From Istiophorus platypterus (lineage: Eukaryota; Chordata; Actinopteri; Istiophoriformes; Istiophoridae): a stretch of DNA of 64,000 nucleotides. A program made the position numbers and the translations under genes. The DNA is taken from assembly GCA_016859345.1 (NCBI GenBank), contig CM029129.1:13946866-14010865 (forward strand), written 5' to 3'. The notes below the pieces were generated by a model. That model saw only the letters and a list, made by a program, of their open reading frames with translations, had not been told where the DNA came from and ran no database searches. Of the stretch, positions 58,538 through 64,000 are shown one piece after another. Within the stretch, counting starts at the first letter, position 1. Every line of letters begins with the position of its first letter.

Positions 58538-61200
58538 AGGCAAGACAGCTTTATTTATTGAGCACATTTCAAACACAGGCACCTTAAAGTGCTTTACATA
58601 GACAAAGAAAAGTATGAAGGGCATAATCAATAAAAACCAGAGCAAGAGAGATTAGGACAGAATAGAATTAAATTTTAAAAAGAAATAGATGTGTTGAAAT
58701 GAGACACAAAAAATGAAAATAATACAGTTACAGTGCAATAATAAGTTGCAAGTTGCCCCAAATTCAACAAAGGAAATAAAAGAGCAGTAGAGAAACCAAT
58801 CAATCAAAGTCACAGGGGAACAGCAGAGGTTTAATATATATTTAAAAGTGGCCAGCGTTGGAGCACATTTATCATTAGGAAATTGATTCCATCTGTGTTC
58901 AGCAAGGCAACAACATAGCCCTTGCTGTCAAGGTCTCATCTGAACCAACTGAGAACTGTGCCTGATAGTCCCTCCCATTTTTCCAGTCTGTCAAGAAGTA
59001 TTTTATAGTTCACAGTATCAAAAGCTGTTTTACTTGAATTCCTAATTAGACAATGCCATTTAAAAACTTTATTAGTGCCGTCTCAATGTTGTCTGAAACC
59101 AAATGTAAATCTGTCCAAAGGTGAGTAATATTTAAAGAGTTAAGATCAAAATTACCCCAATATTTTTCCAATAAAGCAAGGCTTAGAGATTGGTCTGCAT
59201 TCTTTAATAATAAAGGATCCAGATTGCCATTTAAAGAAAGGGCGTAACAACAGCACTTTTCATTGATTTTGGAAAAGTGCCTGATAGAAGTGAGTCATTG
59301 ACAGTTTTCGGCACATCCATTTCCAAGCAGCCGGAAATCTTGGTAAAGCTGCTTGGCAAGGTGTCAAATCAGCAGGCGGATGAATTAAGATGCTTAGCTA
59401 CATACTCCAGAGCTTTAGTAATGATTGCAATGCTGACAATCAAATTGTCCAAAGCATTGGAATCATATACTTCCAAGCATATCAATTTCTTTTATTGATG
59501 CAGACATGTTTTTGCATCTACATTGCTGGGAAATTACAACAAGAAGGAGTCATAGTGGAGAGGAAGAGATTGTTCAATGTGTGGCTTCATTTCATGAAGA
59601 TATATGTAGTAATTTCTGTAGAATGGTAATTTCAAGTCAGGATGGAAACACTACCAATATGCTGAAACATCTTTCTTTGCGACATTAGCTTAATTTTTCA
59701 GGAATGCCATATATTTGAAACTCTGTGCACGGGTGCCTCTGCTTCCCAACCAAGCAGCATGTCTATTACTTAGAGTAAATATCCTAGGTTATAATAACAT
59801 TAGTGCCATGCAGGGAGACTTAGCAGATATTTTCTTTGGCCAAGAAAACCTAAGTGAAAACAGCGGTCAAACGGTTGTGCTTTTGCACACCTGAGTCATA
59901 TTCTTGCATTTTCCTGCTCTTCTTTCTTCACAGTGTTTAGACTCATAGATGATAAAACAGTTGTCTTGATGCCGATAACTTGTGTAGGCCTAGTTTTTTC
60001 TCAAAGAGAAAATTGATCAGGAATCATTAAGGGAATCAACTGATAAGAGATGATTTTTTATGACAGTGGTATCATTAAAATCTCATCCATTCCCATCCCT
60101 ATGGCTGCAGCAGTGGTCTGTTTGACCCACTGTTTGACACGGAGAACTTTAAACACAGTCTGATTTATATTTTTGTTCTTTAAAAAAAGTCATGAAGCTC
60201 TGTAGATGTGGTGAGAGATGGCAAGTCAGTATTGAGACAAAAGAGGTCAGGGGACAGGCATATTGATGGATTAGTTAAATTTGCAATAGTGGCAAACAAG
60301 ACAAAAGAGTTGTTAATATTGCTGTCGATGATGTTTTAGAAAAAGGCCTGTCTAGCATTCTGTATTTCATACATAGAAATTGAATATGAAGCCTCTCCTT
60401 AAATTTGTAGTGAGTCTGAAGATTTCAGGTATGAGGGCATCAATAGCTTTCAGAGTTTCACTGTCAAAAACAGAATGTGATGTTAATCTTACTGAAAAGC
60501 ACAAGGCTTCCATAAAAAGAAAAATGGTATGTTAATTTATATCCCTTTTTGACAGAGACTGGTCTTATCTGCGTGACAGGATTGTGTGTGGGCACTTTCA
60601 CATGCTGCTTCAATCAAAATTTCAAAAAGACCACAGAAACCCTTTGCAATTTTGAATATTAAAATCTTCAGTTATGGCAAGATATTCGAGATCTGTTGAG
60701 ATTACAGAAAGCACTTCAGTGAAGTTGCCAACAAAATCTTTTGGTGGTGTGTAAATCATTAACGGCAGCAGATTTGATGAGTGAGGAAAGTGCACCGTTC
60801 TCTTTGTATTACCAATCAAGACAGGAATAGAAAAAAGCTACTGGCACACTGGATCCCAGTTTGTCCTGGTTGTCCTGGGAGCATTCATAAGTGCCATCAT
60901 CCACCCACATGGTCCCGAAAGATATCAGTAAGAGTTAATTTTACTGGACATGCTGGGATTTTATCAGGCTGGGGAGACAGAGGATGTTTATTATGCCACT
61001 GAGGGAGGGGTCGTAATCAAGAGATGTATGAATGCTGATTGGGGACTTAAAGCCAGTGGTGGAGATGGTCACCAGAGGGGAGTTAGGGGAGAGAAAATAG
61101 AAATCGGGTGGGGAAAGGGACGATTGGTAAGAGTGATGCGTTTACTTGTTTCAATGTACCTCCCACTTTGAGTTCTTTAAAATCGGTCATTCTTTCTGTG
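58538..61200 (-). mobile_element. Non-LTR retrotransposon (LINE, L2/Rex-like) remnant with endonuclease, RT and 3' end
   Basis: Read on the minus strand. At 60622-60819 an endonuclease fragment has IYTPPKDFVGNFTEVLSVIS and LAITEDFNIQNC, matching the family pattern VYRPPK..F...EL...GDFNIH (the usual Gly of GDFN is Glu here). About 1.6 kb downstream, at about 59040-58870, a reverse-transcriptase fragment reads SSKTAFDTVNYKILLDRLE then KWEGLSGTVLSWFR before a TGA; AFDTVDH with catalytic Asp is RT motif A. The 3' end at about 58610-58538 reads TGTAAAGCACTTTAAGGTGC and AAATGTGCTCAATAAATAAA, the typical tail of fish L2/Rex elements. The remaining RT domain and parts between are decayed or deleted. 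The 5' edge is uncertain and may reach about 61400. It is an inactive copy. Confidence 0.8.
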
Positions 61201-62040
61201 CCTCTGAAACTTTCCCCACAAGGTCGCTGCAGTATTTGGGCGAGGAATGTTTGATGTTAGTCCAGGGTTTTCTGTCGTCATTGGGGTTCAGTTAGGCCAC
61301 ATACAGCCAGAGGCTGGCCATCTCCTCCACCCCCCAAGTCCAGGCAATTTAATAGCTGTATACTCGTGGGATCATCAGGCAGCAGCTTGCAGGCCTCAGC
61401 AAGAGCTGTGAAAGGCCTTGAGATTAGTGTAACTTACACTGCAGGTGTAGGGGAGAGAGGGGGTGGATGCTAAAAATGTAATCAACGCCTGAGCTTTTTC
61501 CCAGTCTCAATCTATTAGTAGGAGCAGGGGCTTGGTAATTATTTTCTTTGGCTAAATCCTCCTCACAAGGGCTGAGAGTGCAAGTGCAACTGTATTTATA
61601 TTCCATCCCTGCCTTTGAGGATCTGCTTATTCTTTTTGTTTTTGTTGTTGACCTTGTACTGAGCGAACTCTGCTATTTTTTATTTGCTTCATGTGTCCTA
61701 CAGGTCATCATATAGTTGATGACTCCGAAAGCCACTTGAGTCTCCATTAGGCAGTAGTCTGCTGCTGTTACAGTCAAAGCTACATGCAGTTAGGAGGCGA
61801 TTTTCTCTTTGACTGGGCTCCATTTTGTTTGAAACCACATATTGTTTTATTAAGCATGAAAAAATGAAGACCAGAAAATAATAAATTGCAATGACTGCAG
61901 TTATGGTGTAGTACCTTTCTGTAGGAGTTAGCTTGCAAAATAGGAAGAATCAAATTAATGGAGATGGTTTGATGGGACCGAATATGTTTTTCATCTTCCA
62001 ACACTGCTAAAAGGCCCAGTGGAACAAGAAGAAATTTGTT
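61201..62040. other. Intron, possibly continuing LINE 5' sequence
   Basis: 61200-61420 is GC-richer and may be the 5' part of the minus-strand LINE. The rest is AT-rich with no exon recognised. Confidence 0.35.
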
Positions 62041-62044
62041 TTTA

Positions 62045-62090
62045 GATGATGATGATGATGATGATGATCATCATCATCATCATTATTATG
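62045..62090. repeat. Palindromic (GAT)8(CAT)5 microsatellite
   Basis: GAT units at 62045-62068 switch directly to CAT units at 62069-62083, centred on GATC. The result is a perfect 32-bp palindrome at 62052-62083, extendable to about 22-nt arms with two G-T pairs. It is followed by TAT/ATT variants and another CATCATCAT at about 62108. Confidence 0.95.
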
Positions 62091-62189
62091 ATTATTATCA
62101 TCCCTTTCATCATCATATAAATTTAAGGCAGTTTTGAGGGGAAATTCAAAACTTAGCAAAAGCAAAATTTACATGTTCAATGGGTTGTG

Positions 62190-62800
62190 CCTATGTGTGT
62201 GGCAAAATGGCTCAATAGCAACCATGACAAAATTTCAATGAAGAAGCTCCTAAAGTACATTTCACCTACATGTAAAAAAAAAAAAATGATAGCCACATGT
62301 AACACCCCTAGACTTACAAAAAAGCATCTTGGATGCATACCCTAAATCCAATAGAAAGTATGCCAATTTTAATTTACTTTGCAATTTTGGCGCCGTTTTT
62401 GCCATTTAAGGGCTCTGTACTTTAACGAACTCCTCCAGAAGAATTAATTGGATCAATATGTTAGATCAGCCTGATATAGATACCTTTGCCATGCTTAAAT
62501 GCAAAGCTATCTTATTTTTTATCGAATGCATTGCTATAGCTTTTTTTTGATGTCTCAGCATAGAAGAGGAATTTTTTGTGCATTGTCTAATCTTCCCTAA
62601 ACTTCCCAGAGTCCCAGCCCTAAGACATCTACATGCCAATATTCATTTATACACTAAGCCCCACCTGGCAACGAGACATGATAGTTTCTATACTTTTATG
62701 CACTGCTCCTAGTGGGTTGAGCAGGTCCACCCCAAATGTGTTCAGAAATGCCTTAAAGTCTTTATGAGGCTGTAAATTGCATACCTACACACCACAGACT
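62190..62800. repeat. Large dispersed percomorph-type repeat (unclassified)
   Basis: Phrases GCCATTTAAGGGCTCTGTAC, CGAACTCCTCCAGAAG, TTAGATCAGCCTGATATAGA, CCTTTGCCATGCTTAAATGC, CATTGTCTAATCTTCCC, TAAACTTCCCAGAGTCCCAG, ACATCTACATGCCAATATTC and CAGGTCCACCCCAAATGTG match, in order, a repeat I recall from many percomorph genomes. No transposase or RT is visible, so the class is unknown. Confidence 0.55.
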
Positions 62801-64000
62801 GTTCTTCCTTTTCACTTCCAGATCAGTTTGGCTGACCTTGGGGTTTGTTTATAACATTTATTACTCTGACTGCTCATGCTTCATGTCCTGTCCAACGTTT
62901 TTAATGTCACCACCAGATTATGAAAGGGTATTACAAAATCTTTTAGATATGCCCATGATTCTATGAGTCCATGTAACACGATTTTTTTTTTTTTTTAATC
63001 GAGGTATATAAACTTTTCTACTGTAGAATAGAGAACAAACTATACAGGTGTGGCACACTTTTGACTTAAAATGCCTCATGCAGATTTTTTTTTAAAAGAT
63101 CCTACTTCACACACACAACCACCCCCGATGCTTGAACGCCCAGTGAGGTATATGATCCTCAATCTAAATTCAGGCAAGGAATAACCAGTGAGAGGAGACT
63201 GAAATAGATAAAGTGTGTTTCTGATAGTTTAATCCTACTGATTCAGCTTTTAGCTTTCTGCTCCTTTGAAATCTTCTCTCTCAGGTCTTTGTCTCTGCCT
63301 CTGTTTCCTTTCTTCAGATGCCGCTGTCAGTGTGAACAATATGCAACATCCAATTTTCATCCTTATTTATGAGCACAACAGCAATAAAACAGTCTTGCAG
63401 CCTTCATTTCAGCTAAATTTGAAAAACTAGCTGTACCTGCTGGGTAAATATGTTAGCTTGATGGAAAATCACTTAGATTGTGATCAAGAAAAAAAGTGTA
63501 AAAAGTACTGACACTGTAGACAATATCATTACTGCAGCAGCAGTGTCAACAATAACCATGATATAAGTAATATTTATTACCGTTAGTATTTAGTAGATAA
63601 ATAGGGCACTAAAACCAAAGAGGGCAACAGGACAGTCACTGCAGCCCATGTAGCTACTAAACTCTGCACATCCCTGTAAGTTACACTTTTTTGTCACACT
63701 GACAGGATTCTCTTTGAGAGTGAGTACGAGTGAAAGAAAGCTGAATCTAGAGGATAAGACAGGAAGAGATATAGGGTTGATGTGTATAGTGCTGATGTGC
63801 AGTTTGAGGAGCCAGTTCTAGGCGATAGGCTTGCAGACATACAGGCGGACAGGGAATGAATGCTACTATACTATTTATGCCTCACTACTTTGCCAATAAC
63901 TTTGGTGTTGCAATGGGTTTCTCATTTAGTCAGTGCCAAGCTGCACACACCCTGATAAGGCTTCGTAAGCACACACTGATCCACTCTGTTGAATGTATGG
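62801..64000. other. Intron, nothing specific recognised
   Basis: AT-rich sequence with T-runs near 62983-62996 and 63087-63095; no exon, RNA gene or further repeat is recognised. Confidence 0.4.

Larger units (their letters stand above)
22538..64000 (+). other. fstl4: Large downstream intron of the fstl4-like gene (partial)
   Basis: Sequence following the GTACCA donor. The next family exon should restore a Gly codon and continue with the segment before the EF-hands; I found no such sequence through the end of the window, giving an intron of at least 41 kb. It holds most of the transposon remnants, microsatellites and candidate conserved non-coding stretches listed here. Very long introns in the 5' half are in keeping with the large size of FSTL4/5 genes in vertebrates. 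Confidence 0.6.

Noticed and set aside
1..64000. CRISPR arrays, operons, rRNA, tRNA or prophage-like elements
   Set aside because: Looked for and not seen. Spliced exon structure, fish-type transposon remnants and microsatellites mark the window as vertebrate intronic DNA.

Overview
This window looks like vertebrate nuclear DNA, most likely from a teleost fish. It is AT-rich and gene-poor, with many (CA/TG)n and other microsatellites. It carries decayed Tc1/mariner and L2/Rex-like LINE copies of the kind common in fish genomes. I see no operons, ribosome binding sites or other prokaryotic signals. The many short open frames are chance or repeat-derived.

Only one coding exon can be supported, on the + strand at 22295-22537. 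It encodes a complete 10-cysteine follistatin module (FOLN plus Kazal) and is bounded by a pyrimidine-rich acceptor and a GT donor, with phase 1 at both ends. Its sequence fits follistatin-like 4 (fstl4), a secreted glycoprotein, better than fstl5. No other fstl4 exon was recognised, so the rest of the window is read as parts of two very large introns: at least 22 kb upstream and at least 41 kb downstream.

Layout: 1-22 kb is intron with four perfect POU octamers (1.1-1.9 kb), a minus-strand Tc1-like transposase remnant (7.55-7.87 kb), probable dispersed repeats (10.3-11.5 and 16.1-16.3 kb) and a GC-richer patch with opposed nuclear-receptor half-sites (18.5 kb). The exon is at 22.3-22.5 kb. 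From 22.5 to 40 kb there is a long imperfect inverted repeat (24.83-25.01 kb), a plus-strand LINE remnant (25.66-26.2 kb), several complex non-coding stretches that look like conserved-element candidates, and an (AC)29 microsatellite at 39.5 kb. From 40 to 64 kb there is a Tc1-end remnant (40.65-40.83 kb), a GC-rich patch with open frames on both strands (41.12-41.32 kb), more conserved-element candidates (44, 48 and 56.7 kb), a dispersed repeat containing a perfect oestrogen-response-element palindrome (55.5-55.7 kb), a large minus-strand LINE remnant (58.5-61.2 kb), a palindromic (GAT)(CAT) microsatellite (62.05 kb) and a large unclassified dispersed repeat (62.2-62.8 kb).

I did not find a novel multi-gene system. 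The most worthwhile leads are the 24.9 kb hairpin element, the octamer cluster, the two-strand open GC-rich patch at 41.2 kb, the candidate conserved elements, and two exon-like sequences (48.2 and 53.8 kb) that only transcript data could settle. Repeat family names rest on recognised protein motifs or on memory of common fish repeats, and no database was searched.
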